Positions 46,006-57,404 of a stretch of DNA of 64,000 bases are shown piece by piece. Both the position numbers and the translations under genes were made by a program. The stretch is from Paraphysomonas bandaiensis (taxonomy: Eukaryota > Chrysophyceae). The stretch is from positions 1-64,000 of the forward strand of contig CBFFRP010000288.1 in assembly GCA_965644295.1 (NCBI GenBank), given 5' to 3'. The notes beneath the pieces are model-generated. The model was not told where the DNA came from. It searched no databases and saw nothing but the letters and a program-made list of their open reading frames with translations. Each line of letters opens with the position of its first letter. Within the stretch, counting starts at the first letter, position 1.

Positions 46006-47378
46006 ATGTACATCTGGCTATACATCACAGCCAGTGCATGGCTATCTGTAGCCTCCTCCTCCATCTCTATAGACACATACGGTGCAGTCATCAACTCCAA
46101 CACCATACAAGCAGCTATACATAATTCACATGCTTTTCAAGATGATCTCATAGCTGCACAATACACAGATGATAGAACCGTATTAATTCCAGAAGGAAAT
46201 GAATATTAAATGGCTGCTATGACTGTAACTGATGTGTATGATGTCACTATACACGTGAGCGGGAAGATATTATTCACTGATATCATATCCGTGTGGGGAA
46301 ATAATTCAGAATCACAATTACATATTGAAAATTGTGAAGGTATTAGTCTTATTGGGAATGGTGTGATTGATGATCAGGGATTGAAGTGGTGGCGACTTGC
46401 TTACACAGGTCGTGATGTTTGACCAAAGTTGGTTCGATTTAGAACCACTCGTAATGTACTTGTTTCAGGAATTACATTTCGTAATTCACCATCGTTTCAT
46501 GTCATTTTTGAGGACTCTGCTGATATATTGATTCATGATGTGAATATATTGTCGACAGTCACTTGATACGTGGCTTAGACCACCATGAGGGCATCACTCA
46601 CCCACTAAACACAGATGGTTCGGATATTCGAGCCACTAATGTAACCGTATATAACTGTAATATCAGTAACTACGACGATGCGATTGTTGTCAAGCCATGT
46701 AAGCAGTCCGGAAAAAATTGTTAATGTTCGGGGAATATGGTGGCTTACAACAACACCATCACGTACTCCACTGGGTTAGCGATTGGTTCAGTCTCTCCAG
46801 ACACTGATGTAAACTGTGTGCGCAATGTTACCTTCCGCGATTTTTCATTATACCTCCCCTTGAAGGCGATATACATTAAGCCAAACCCGCAAAGAGAAGG
46901 GGATACTGGTAGTGGTGTCATTGACGATATTTCGTATAAGAATATTCGCATCGACCAAGCTGTGTGGTGGACGGTGTGGATTGGTCCGCAACAAATGAAC
47001 CAACCGGGAGAGGAAGAGGGGACTGGTTGTAATTTTCTCTGCCCTTGTATTCCAGTGTGTCCAACTCAACCGCTTGTCTCCATGACCAACTTTAAGTTGA
47101 GTAATGTGACTGCTGTGGATACTCTTCCTCTTTTTGAGGGACGTGGAGTCATTTTGTGCGACGCGAATCTTCCCTACACGGGATTTGAGTTTATTGATGT
47201 GATAAATTCCATGTTCCAAGGTAATGCAACTGATATATTCAACGTTCTACCGTGGCCTGTGCGCCCACCTGAAGTGATATTTCCTACGAAATATCGAACA
47301 GATGATTGGGAGTTCGAGTATATTACTAAGAATGTGTACGGCAACACAAAAAAACGTGAATCCAGAGCTGTGCTTTAA
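46006..47378 (+). pseudogene. Glycoside hydrolase family 28 (polygalacturonase-like) pseudogene
   Basis: An ATG at 46006 begins a signal-peptide-like stretch (MYIWLYITASAWLSVASSS), then the GH28 N-terminal pattern DTYGAVINSNTIQAAI and TVLIPEGNEY. Right-handed beta-helix coils follow, with the catalytic region NTDGSD and NYDDAIVVK. The usual GHG is replaced by STG (YSTGLAIGS) and the usual RIK by YIK. TAA after NEY (46207-46209), TGA at 46420-46422, a frameshift near 46553 and TAA at 46721-46723 break the frame. The last 213 codons remain open to 47378. Intact enzymes cut pectin-like polysaccharides outside the cell. Splicing does not remove the stops convincingly. Confidence 0.82.
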
Positions 47379-47734
47379 TGATGCACGCTGTTTTACGGAT
47401 TTGTAATGTTTAAGTGAAGAATTTATGTATATTCAGTAAATACCTCTACGGTGTACTGATATATGCAAGACATTTTGATGTCAGAGTTGTCCCAGAAGTA
47501 ACTATACACTTGGACAGCTGGAATTGCATAGGTTGTGTGATGTACTGCTTTATGTTGACATATCATTATATGTATTAACTTAATAATTAGTAACTACAGT
47601 TTGAGCAAGCAGTCCTTTTATTCTTAATACAAGTGCCATGATAGTGTATTTCACTCAAACATGGGAGCACACTCTAGCCATCCATTTACGAATACAGCAG
47701 ATTTCATCTTCTCATTCCAATGAGGATTGGTCAG

Positions 47735-47885
47735 TACCTTGGTGCTTGCGGTCACGCACAAGCAGCTTTCTTAGCGTTAAATAGAGTAGGACATATATCA
47801 GATTCAAGCTCTACTAGTTAGCTAGTTATAGTTAAATTGCAATGCTAAATTATTCCTGACTCTGAAACGCCTGTTGCTAATAATA
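47735..47885 (+). repeat. R1 fragment (3' part)
   Basis: The match starts at CCTTGGTGCTTGCGG, includes the hairpin core TGCGGTCACGCACAAGCAGC and TAGCGTTAAATAG, and ends at AACGCCTGTTGCTAATAATAAG (allowing changes). Confidence 0.8.
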
Positions 47886-48565
47886 AGACATTCACTACCA
47901 CTGCACCCAACTCCGGTGTAGTTCAACAGCCTCCTATAATAAAGGCAATACCTGCAATAACACATAAAAATTCTGTATTTACACCATACTAAGCATTAGA
48001 AAATTTGAAAGTGATAATAACTTTTGAAATTTTTTGATGGTTAAAACGGACTGAACTAAACTGACTCTATACTCAATTATTGAATATATAATCATCATCT
48101 CTTATCACTCATTAATATTCGCAAGAATTATATTATCTCAACTACCAATTAGTATTCACATAATATTATTATATAGATAGATATTTTAGTCAATATATTT
48201 CAGTTTTAATACTATTATTCCGAACATATTATATTATATATCATGCGTTCATGCAATACTGTTAACCACTACTCTTTTCTTTAAAAGTAACTGTTTACTT
48301 TTTAAGAAACAGCTTCTAATTGGAAACAAAAACATCAAAACTCAACAACTGATGCTAGAATTATAGATAGTGTAAATTTATTATTAAAGATCTGATTTTT
48401 ACAGTGTGCTTGTCGTTACTAGGGATAGTACAATATATCAATGTGTCTCAGCTGTATGGTCTGTCTATAAATTATTATGATTGTGTAACATTCATATTCC
48501 CACTACTACTAGCGCGGGACTGCTTGTGCATTGCTACGAGCACCATGGTGCGACTATTCCGTACG

Positions 48566-49155
48566 CTAGATTACATCGAGGGGTCTACCTTCGGGGGGAC
48601 ATCGAGGTGCCCCATGCCTGGAGGTCGCCTTGGTAGGGAAGAGGTGGAGTTCAGGTGTTCTCGTAGATCCATTTAATTGAAAATCTGAGGCGTTCGTGTT
48701 GTGACGGCAAGTAGTGGTTGGAAATAACGTGTTGGCCTGGAATGTAGTCGTAAGCGTTTTATGTTTAGTAGACGAAGTATGCGTGGGGTAGATGTGTTGC
48801 TTGGTCGGGGAATTATCTTGCCTTGGGGTCGTCGGTGTGGTCGGAGACTGGAGGGTTTTATGGAATGATGACGTCTTCTTCTGTTTCTGTTCGTTAGCAT
48901 ACGTATTCCAGCATTGTAGAGGGGAAGGAGGAGTTTGACAACTTGAAGGAGTGTGTGACCGGTCCAGTATCGCTCTATTTGAGTTGTGCGGGTGTTCCAT
49001 GCGACTTTACATATAGTTTGGCCAGAGCTGGGTGTAGCCATGATGGAAATGATATCGTTCGTTTCTGATTTTATCGATTGTTGTTTTATGAGCCTGTAAG
49101 AAGGCATGTCTTCGCTTGATGTGTGAGTGGGGACAGTACAGGAGTACAGGAGCAT
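48566..49155 (-). other. Overlapping long frames, doubtful gene
   Basis: Two reverse-strand frames overlap: one from ATG 49000 (144 codons, rich in Thr, Pro, Ser, His) and one ending at 48673 that includes an ATG near 49041 (MATPSSGQTI). They occupy a GC-richer patch than the surroundings. A 45-nt GT-AG intron (GTATGCTAAC...CCCTCCAG) could connect parts. No domain is recognised and I cannot choose a model; this may be a diverged transposon or a species-specific gene. Confidence 0.25.
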
Positions 49156-49591
49156 AATATCTTACAACGTTATTAATTACAATTTCCTATATGATAGTTG
49201 ACAAGACCTTTCCTTTAAAACTATAGATAATAATATAGAAATATTGGTGTATATGATATATAATAACCGCAGAGTTGTAACAAAAGAACAGAGAATTCGA
49301 CAACCTAGCAAGCTAGCCGTCGGCGTGCTAAATAATTTGATTGTATCCGTACTTAAAATTTATTTAATTTTAGATAATTATATAAATACTGATGCATGTA
49401 ATCATATATCAAATACCTTTGGGATAACAATTTGGGGAGAATATACTCGACGACAGCAATTGAGTAAACAGGGATAAAATAATGACAGAAATGTACTTAA
49501 TAGTGACCTACAGTACAATGTCATAAAACTTACTTCTGAAATAAAAATATTATTGATAATCATACACACTCCAATCATAGTGTTAGTGCTG

Positions 49592-51000
49592 TCAATATTT
49601 TCCTCCATATCCATCAAGTACTTTTTGTGTGACTGCAACCCGGTTCTGCAGAAGCACAAGGTCAATCGCCCATACCCATCTTCTTCTTGGTACTGAATAT
49701 TTTTCCAGTCTCTGTCGTCTCTTAGCAGCTGCAGTGCTGAATCCCTCTGCGCCGATAGTCACCAGATTCGCCATACGTTCCGCCTGCTCAGTCATACGCC
49801 GAATCTCATCCTGCATATTCTCAAGGTCATCCATGGTTTCTTTTATTTCTTCCTCACTGGAAGTCCTCCTACGAGCAATGAACACCGGGATGAGCCCTTC
49901 TGGCCGACTTCCCAACACTACTTGAGCCCCAAAGATAGGGGCCGATGGGACATAACGCAGCAGCTTGCTTCCATCTTCTGCAGAGTCCATCTGTAGGTGG
50001 GCTACAATATGCGATGAGAGTACGATACGCTTCTCTTCTTCATACAAAATGTCTGTCGATGGCAGGGTGGATTTAAACCGTTTTGATGCATTCTCGTCTT
50101 GTATGGCCTTAACTCGATTCGAAATTGTCTCTTCTCCGACGTAGTCGACAAGTGCCTTTTCATCCATATACACACGTGGGAGCTCCTTATTAGTCTTACT
50201 AGAGTAGGGAATAATTTCGATACACCCGGGTGCATGATGGAGATATATATGGAGGTCAAATGAATCCTGAGAGCGCCAAAAGTACTTGCTTCCTGTGTAC
50301 AGTACTCGACATCTTGCAGTAGGAGCTTCTTCAGAAGTAGTGGCGACCTTAACAGGCTCATCCTTTTCTTCTGCTTTACGAGCACTTTCCTCAAGACGTT
50401 TAACATTTGATGCGTGAAGAGACTGTGAATAGTATTGAAAGTTAGTAGATGTCTGCAGTGACAAGGATGATATCATCATACCGAATATTTTTCATGCTTT
50501 GATAGCTTTTGCGGTGTATCAAACACCATCTTACATATCAAACATGATGGTTGACCCTTCACAGAGTCCCATGTATCCATTTTCTCTTCCTCTTTCACTA
50601 CTGTATCAGATACATCAGTGTTCTTAATCTCTGGAGTTGATACAGATGATATCAATGTTTCTTTCGTCTCTGCTACTGGGAAACTTCCACGAGAATTCCC
50701 TCTTCGTAAACGTTTTGTATTATCTGGTTTAGATTCTAATGATTTCCTTTCTAAACGACTTTGTTTTCTACGTAATGGGGCTTTAGTTTGATCAGTTGAT
50801 AGACCTCTAGATAATCTCTTTGAAATCTTTTGATTGGTTGTTGAAGTCTCTGTGATTAATTCATTATATTTCTTTAATAATCTGATTTGTTGTTCAGATT
50901 CAGTGAGTTTCTCATGTATACATATTTCATATTCTTTACGTATATTTCGTACTATATCAGTCCCTTGTATTGATGTCAGTGTACTACTACCATTACCCAT
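49592..51000 (-). CDS. Putative myristoylated C2H2 zinc-finger protein, unknown
   Basis: Exons 51000-50482 and 50422-49592 give 449 aa. The single 59-nt intron (GTATGATG... with CTACTAAC branch site) interrupts the zinc finger. The N terminus MGNGSSTL fits N-myristoylation. A basic Ser/Arg/Lys-rich region (70-125) follows, then a finger CLICKMVFDTPQKLSKH with a second His after six residues, a Lys/Glu-rich helix and a C-terminal domain (RCRVLYTGSKYFWR, SFDLHIYLHH, EVIPYSS-like segments). A coiled coil lies at MDDLENMQDEIRRMTEQAER. No known family assigned; a membrane-tethered signalling or scaffold role is only a guess. Confidence 0.72.
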
Positions 51001-52410
51001 TGTATATACGTATTATCCCTATAGGGGAAAGATCTTATAGAGTCACTGTGATTATGTTGTATACTTCATAATGATTGGTTATATTAATTCAACTTCGTTC
51101 ATAGATATGAGAATGAAAGACTCAAGTATGTATGTACTGTGTATCGGATACTATGATACGATACGCACATCTATACATTATACGTTTACATGGTTCACTT
51201 CATCTTCTTTTCATGACCAGACCCGAAAATTGTACATAATATGCTGCCGAGAATGAGTAATAATTCCGATAATTTTTGTCAAACCAATTTAGATGGAGAT
51301 AATATTATTGGTTAATTACTTTATAGCATATCTTTGCTCCTGTAGAATACGATGGAATACAGGTAACGTATATGTTCATGACAATCATGGTGATGAACTA
51401 TATGAATCCAACGTTTACTATGACTATGACTATGCTATCATCTTGTGCCCTCCTGTTATCATCTTGTGCAGTACAGATTTCTCAGTTTGAACTTCACATG
51501 GTGCTGCCACATTTAGGAGTTTCAGAGTCTACATTCTAATAGCAAAGGCTTCGATTGTAGTTGCTACATGATTAAGGCAAGAATATTTTAGTGTGACGTG
51601 TTGGGATATTTGTGGAGCTTAGTAGTCCCTAATCGAGAATCTTCAAAGTTAGCATATCGTTACTAATGAATTGCTCCTTCATTTTGTTTAACGATATTTA
51701 GTAGGTGCGTTACCGCTTTCCTTTTTTGGTGTTTACGGAAACGCACAAGGAGTTCTCGTAGCGTTAAATAGTAGGATAATAGTGTTTGTACTAGATAGAG
51801 TAACAGGTAGATGTCTTTCTAGCTTGACTAGTCCTCATCTAGCCACTAAAAGCTGGTGCGGATTTTAACGCCTATCGCTAATAATAAGACTTTTAATATA
51901 TACCCCTTTCCTATTTGATATCTAGTATCTAGTGCGCGCTGTAAGTAAGTAGGCTTAAATACGATATGAACGTAATGCTTTACCCCGTAACACTTATCGT
52001 TTTGAGTGCAAATGCAATAGTATAATTCCTAACTGTATTGCTTTTATGAATATAGAAAGGATTATTTAACTTGGCAACCTATCTTTTAGAAATGAAGGAA
52101 ATACTTTGCTGAGATTAGTATGAACGTTTCTGTACTAATTTATCTTGAAAATTCAGAAGAAATATAACGCTAGAGTACTCTACTTCTCGTCATTAATAAG
52201 GTCATAATAGTACAGTAAGCTAGTCACTGCGCTCTCCATGGGGTGCCAACAGCTTAGTTTGAAGTTTGGATTACTATATAACATGATCACAAGATTCTAG
52301 ACGGCATATATACTCTACAGCAAAAAATACACCGAAATGAATTACACACGTTATCAAATAGTTCTGTGTTAGGCACTCTTGTATCGACTTTTAAAACGTA
52401 AGCACATTGG
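51001..52410. other. Intergenic, contains R1 fragment
   Basis: The left part is the upstream region of the zinc-finger gene. The rest holds an R1 fragment at 51703-51891 and otherwise AT-rich sequence without supported genes. Confidence 0.45.
51703..51891 (+). repeat. R1 fragment, diverged
   Basis: GGTGCGTTACCGC, GTGTTTACGGAAACGCACAA and TAGCGTTAAATAGTAGGAT are followed by AACAGGTAGATG and end at AACGCCTATCGCTAATAAT. This is the most diverged copy with a complete 3' end. Confidence 0.8.
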
Positions 52411-53538
52411 TTATTGATTTCCGGCAAGGTATGCGTGCACTTGGTTAAAGATACCTTCATCTATGTCCTCCGACTGAATAGAGTTGGCGATGGCGTAGTT
52501 CTTGTATTGTACGATATTTGAGTTAAAAATATCCACGCACCTCATATCATAGGGTTTGTGTAATCGCTGGAAAAAATGGGGTTTAGGATTCTCTTGTCCA
52601 TAATTGGTGGGGGTGGCTTCGTCTGGATTGCAGAACTCAGTACGTATGCGGATATCTTTAGAGTTGAAAGCGCTCACTATTTCACTTATAACAGCCACAA
52701 AATCCTGAGGCAACCATGGCCGCATATCAAATGATCTGAAGTTAATCATGACGTTTGGACCTTCAAGAGAGTATATGTGGTGAGGCCATGCCTTGGGAAA
52801 ACGAAGGATATCACCCGGTCCGGTGCGAACGGTTTGCATTGTAATTTTCTCCAAGTCATTTACGCACACACTGTAAGCCGCATTATAAGCCCCAAGAGCA
52901 AAAGCTTGAAACAGTCCGAAGTAGTCTGTCGGTTTCATCATCAGCCATTCCTTTTCTCCGACAAGCTGAAGTGTAGAAGATTTCTCGAAGCTATTACTGT
53001 GAAAGGACGCAGTTACTTTAGGTTTGGCGGGGTAGCCAATAAATATGTCAGTTCTTGAAAAATCATTCAGGTCAAGATTTGTATTATTCAATACAGTGTA
53101 ATGAGAGTAATTGAGAGACTTAAATCCGGTATAGTGGTCCAAACAAGCAGGGTTTCTATTGATAAGGTCGTTCACAGAACAATCAGCGCGATTATCAGTT
53201 CCAAGGTAGTGTGGTTCCATCAAAGGATTTCCCATTCTACCTTCGCTAGGAATACGCTTCAGATTGAAATTGTTATCGCCAACATTAGCAATGAACTGAT
53301 CCAATTGCTCTCTAGGGACAGCGTTTCTGATAACACAGGGCTCACTGTCCGGGACAATCTCATCACAACTCTTAATATGCTCTAAGTTGAGTTTGGGAAC
53401 AGTAGGAGTACATCCAGGCTTAATTCTTCTGGGATTCATTGTGACAATATATAGCAGGGACATACGATAGGGATACAGCACATATGCAAGTCCAATGAGG
53501 CCTATAGATATCAGCGGAAGTAATGATGTTGATTTCAT
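52411..53538 (-). CDS. Membrane-anchored JmjC/cupin-8-like protein
   Basis: This single 375-aa frame starts with a probable signal anchor (LLPLISIGLIGLAYVLYPY), suggesting a type II ER/Golgi membrane protein with a lumenal catalytic domain. The cupin fold is suggested by EPCVIRNAVP, SFHSNSFEKSSTLQLVGEKEW and GDILRFPKAWPHHIYSLEG. JmjC-type 2-oxoglutarate dioxygenases bind iron through HxD/E and a distal His. Here the first motif reads H180-S-N182, so the acidic ligand is an Asn, and the distal His may be H253 or H254. Activity is uncertain and the substrate unknown. Confidence 0.72.
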   Translation of the reverse strand: MKSTSLLPLISIGLIGLAYVLYPYRMSLLYIVTMNPRRIKPGCTPTVPKLNLEHIKSCDEIVPDSEPCVIRNAVPREQLDQFIANVGDNNFNLKRIPSEGRMGNPLMEPHYLGTDNRADCSVNDLINRNPACLDHYTGFKSLNYSHYTVLNNTNLDLNDFSRTDIFIGYPAKPKVTASFHSNSFEKSSTLQLVGEKEWLMMKPTDYFGLFQAFALGAYNAAYSVCVNDLEKITMQTVRTGPGDILRFPKAWPHHIYSLEGPNVMINFRSFDMRPWLPQDFVAVISEIVSAFNSKDIRIRTEFCNPDEATPTNYGQENPKPHFFQRLHKPYDMRCVDIFNSNIVQYKNYAIANSIQSEDIDEGIFNQVHAYLAGNQ

Positions 53539-54023
53539 TTTTAATCAACACAATAAATAATTTTCAACTGACACAAATAGATGAAAGGGTTTACAATAAC
53601 TTACTTTCTGATTTCTGACTCAAGATATCACGTGATCAGATCTTTCGTCTTAACTAATCAATCATATAGTTAGATAGTAACATAACTATGTATACTGTAT
53701 CTCCATGTGGTTCATTTTGGATGGTGTAGGAAGCGATCTAAGAATACAGACTGTATATCAACAATACTCTATTGCTGTGTATATATAATACATCATGAAA
53801 TACTGATCTAGAATACTGTTGAATGGTAGGGTGCTACATACACAGCAACTCGAATGGCTAGGAACCAACTGGTAACCATCTATCTCTGTACAGGTACATC
53901 TGCATACATCTCTCATCACCATTGAATTTCTCATACCCACATACATACTCCATTATATAGACATAGACACCATACATACTATTAATAGAAGTACATTAGA
54001 AGGATATAGTAGTCATATATCAA
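53539..54023. promoter_or_regulatory. Divergent spacer between JmjC-like gene and DDX18
   Basis: This 485-bp head-to-head spacer has GTATACTGTATCTCC, GTGTATATATAATACATC and CCCACATACATACTCC. It probably drives both genes; this is inferred from arrangement. Confidence 0.35.
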
Positions 54024-56076
54024 ATGCCTAAATTGAAATCAAAGAAATCACGTGTAGAGGAGCCTCAGGGGTCTAATGAGGAGGCCCCAGAGAGCACCAT
54101 TACTCCCCCTATCGAGCAGAAGGAGACTAAACTGAAAAAGAAAAAGAAATCAAAGACTACAGAGGAAAATGTTAGTGAGCAAGGTCAAGGAGACAATCAA
54201 CCTGATACTGAAAGTGTTCCAGAGACAGAGACGAATGAGGTGGTGCCGAAGAAGTCGAAGAAGAGGACACGTGAGGAGAGTGATATTGATGCCTCTCGTG
54301 TGCCTGTGTCCAAATCTGTTCTCAGTGAGCAGCGCTTTGATGAGCTGCCGATTAGTGATAAAACCAAAAGAGCATTGGCTACATTAGGGTTTCAAAATAT
54401 GACTGAAATTCAAGCAAAGTCTATTCCTGATGCTCTTAAGGGAAATGATGTAGTCGGTGCCGCCAAGACTGGGTCAGGGAAAACTTTGTCTTTCCTGATT
54501 CCCATTATTGAACTTCTGTCGGGAATCGAGTTTACGCGGAAGCAGGGCACCGGAGCTGTGGTTATATCCCCTACTAGAGAATTGTCTCTCCAGATCTATG
54601 GCGTTCTTCGTGATCTCATTGAGCACTCCGGACATCCTCAGACTCACGGGTTGGTCATGGGCGGTGCCAACCGCAAGGCCGAAGCGGACAAGCTCGTTAA
54701 AGGAGTGAATATTCTTGTTGCTACTCCAGGAAGGCTTTTGGACCATCTGGCTAACACAAGGGGATTCAATTTCCAGCGGTTACAAGTGCTTGTTGTTGAT
54801 GAGGCAGATCGTATCCTTGAGCAGGGATTTGAGGAGGATATGCATCAGGTCAGATTTTACTATGTATATGCAATATACTAGTTCTTGACTCGTGGTCTTA
54901 TTGTAACGATGAATATAGATTATAAAACTTCTCCCCCGTCAGCGGCAGACGATTCTATTCAGTGCCACTCAGACGCGCAAAGTTGAGGACCTCGCCCGAC
55001 TCTCTATCCAAAATACCCCTATTTACGTAGGGGTACATGATGAGTCATCCGTTGCAACAGTGGATGGATTACAGCAGGGCTACGTTTTGTGTTCAGCTGA
55101 AATGCGTTTCATGCTTCTGTTTACCTTCCTCAAGAAAAATAAGAACAAGAAAATCATGGTGTGTATATGTCTTGGTATATTATTACATGTGTATGCAAAA
55201 GCTGGAAATAGTTTGAAGTTGCTGTGATCTTTTATGAACAGTAGCTATAGAAATTTCCTATATTAGTGGAGAAGTATATGTATGTGGTACTGTGTTCGGT
55301 ATCTCGAAATGCAACTCCTCACATCTCTATGTCATTTACAGGTTTTCTTTTCGTCGTGCAATTCCGTTAAATTTCATGCTGAATTACTCAACTACATTGA
55401 TATCGAAGTGATGGACATCCACGGCAACCAGAAACAGCAGAAACGTACAACTACATTCTTTCAGTTTTGCAAGCAGAGCAAAGGTATCCTCTTGTGTACT
55501 GACGTAGCGGCTAGGGGGCTCGATATTCCAGCCGTGGACTGGATCGTACAATATGACCCTCCAGATGATCCGAAGGAGTACATACACAGAGTCGGAAGGA
55601 CTGGAAGAGGTGTGGCAACTGCTGGTCGAGCGCTACTTTTCCTACTTCCAGAAGAGACTGCTTTCCTACGGTACTTGCGGGCTGCGAAAGTTAATCTCCA
55701 GGAGTATGAATTTCCGAGCCACAAGATTGCAAATATATCCTCCCAGCTTATTAGTTTGATAGAAAAGAATTATTACTTGCATAAAAGCGCGAAAGATGCC
55801 TATCGATCATATCTTCTCAGCTATGCGTCACACAGTCATAAAGACATTTTCAATGTTCACAGTATCGATCTTCAGGGTACCGCAAAGGCCTTTGGATTCA
55901 GTGTTCCTCCTCGCGTAGATCTCAATTTCAGCGCAAGAGGAGATAAATCAGGTCGAAGAAAGAAGCAAAAAGTAGAAGCTGGAAAGGAAAAGTTTGGGTC
56001 GTCTGGACATGCGTTTTCTGCTGAAAATCCTTACGGAAAGCGTGCTGAAGGCGATAAGCGACAGTTCAGTAGATAA
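54024..56076 (+). CDS. DDX18: DEAD-box RNA helicase Has1/DDX18
   Basis: Has1/DDX18 acts in the nucleolus in both ribosomal subunit pathways. Exons 54024-54848, 54943-55158 and 55342-56076 give 591 aa; the introns (94 and 183 nt) are the longest seen in this window. The acidic/Lys-rich N terminus is followed by the Q-motif region, [33 protein letters not shown] and FSATQTRKV. The family-specific segment [14 protein letters not shown] precedes [11 protein letters not shown] and [16 protein letters not shown]. Motif V/VI reads [11 protein letters not shown] and HRVGRTGRG. The C-terminal FNVHSIDL and VPPRVDLNF segments are diagnostic for Has1. Confidence 0.95.
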
Positions 56077-57404
56077 ATTTTCATTGTGCTTTGTATTGTT
56101 CAAGTTTCCAAGAGCAATGCCTGATACAATTCTTGGAGTTATTTATATGATAGTATAACGATTAATAGTATTCGTATTTTGTCATAAGCATTGCTGAATA
56201 TCCTCCTTATATGGAAGTGTGGATGAATATCCCTCTTAGGTCAGTTTGAGGATTTTGAGATCTATTCAAAACTCACCAAATATTATATATACTTGTGGAC
56301 GTCTATACTCTACATTCACTCCTCATTGAAGAATAATAAATTCGGGTGAAAATAAAAATAAAGATTGCTAATGAATAATAGGAGCTCAAGAATAGGTGAT
56401 AATGAGGTATTAGTGTTACCATTGCACTGATAGTACTACTTTATAGACACACTAGTACTAAATAGTTATATAGCTGTAGAATTGCTTGACTGCATAATAA
56501 AATCTATAATTTATTATTTGCAATCTACTATCTACTAAGTTATAGTATATATTTATAGTTATCTACTACTGTCAATATATTGCAATAGTACTGTTTATTC
56601 GTCTTTAAAACTCCATCAATATTACTGGGGAGGCACTATCTAAGTATAGTATTGCAATATATTGTTCCCTAGCCCTGAGGAATACTTTAACTTGCTGTAT
56701 ATGTGAGGCCCACATCAGTGTACATGACTATCGCAGAGAAAACCTTTTAGAATTCGATCAGTCCTTGTGGTACGACATCGTGGTCTAAGAAAGTTCATAA
56801 CACGACGTTGTATCCTGTCCACACAATATCCTTCCAGGTATGTCACTGGATGAGATAAGCCTAAGGTAGATGCACTACATTTTGGCAGAAGATTTCTTGT
56901 CTTATCCAGGCACTCAGCGATTAACGATGACATAGAAAAGGGTGCTCTGCTTCCACCAATACATATCTATAACATTGAGGACTGTAGAGGACAAAATCTA
57001 AGAATATCATCATTGTATCATCTTGTGTACCGATGTACCTATACACCATATACTGCTGTACTGATATATGTAGAGGAGGACACCGACTGCTGTAGGTAGT
57101 CTTGTTGCGTGTACCTGTCTAAAATACAATATATGTACTTCTGTACAATGCAGGAGGACTTAAATATATATTACCGCAAAGGAGGCAGGTGTGTGTGTAG
57201 TTATCTAGGCGACCAATGAACATCCTCTCTGCATATATAGATGGGGAGCAGATAGCAGTACATTGATTAAACAACAGCTATCTTTGTTGTTTTGAATAAA
57301 TCTCTCTACTGCAAGTAATCTGAGGACTTTCATACTGCACCGGTGTTTATATTGTTGCAATATTTGGTTTATAGTTATATATATAAGTATATCGTTCAGA
57401 AACT
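56077..57404. other. Intergenic, DDX18 3' flank and CDK11 upstream region
   Basis: No gene is supported at 56077-56940. From 56940 on there are CATA/TATG words and TACTGCTGTACTG at 57051 (reverse complement of TACAGCAGTA), probably part of the CDK11 promoter. The frame at 56715 lacks coding features. Confidence 0.4.

Larger units (their letters stand above)
47379..49591. other. Intergenic, R1 fragment and one doubtful coding region
   Basis: Apart from the R1 fragment (47735-47885) and the doubtful - strand frames at 48566-49155 listed separately, this AT-rich region has no supported gene. Confidence 0.4.
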
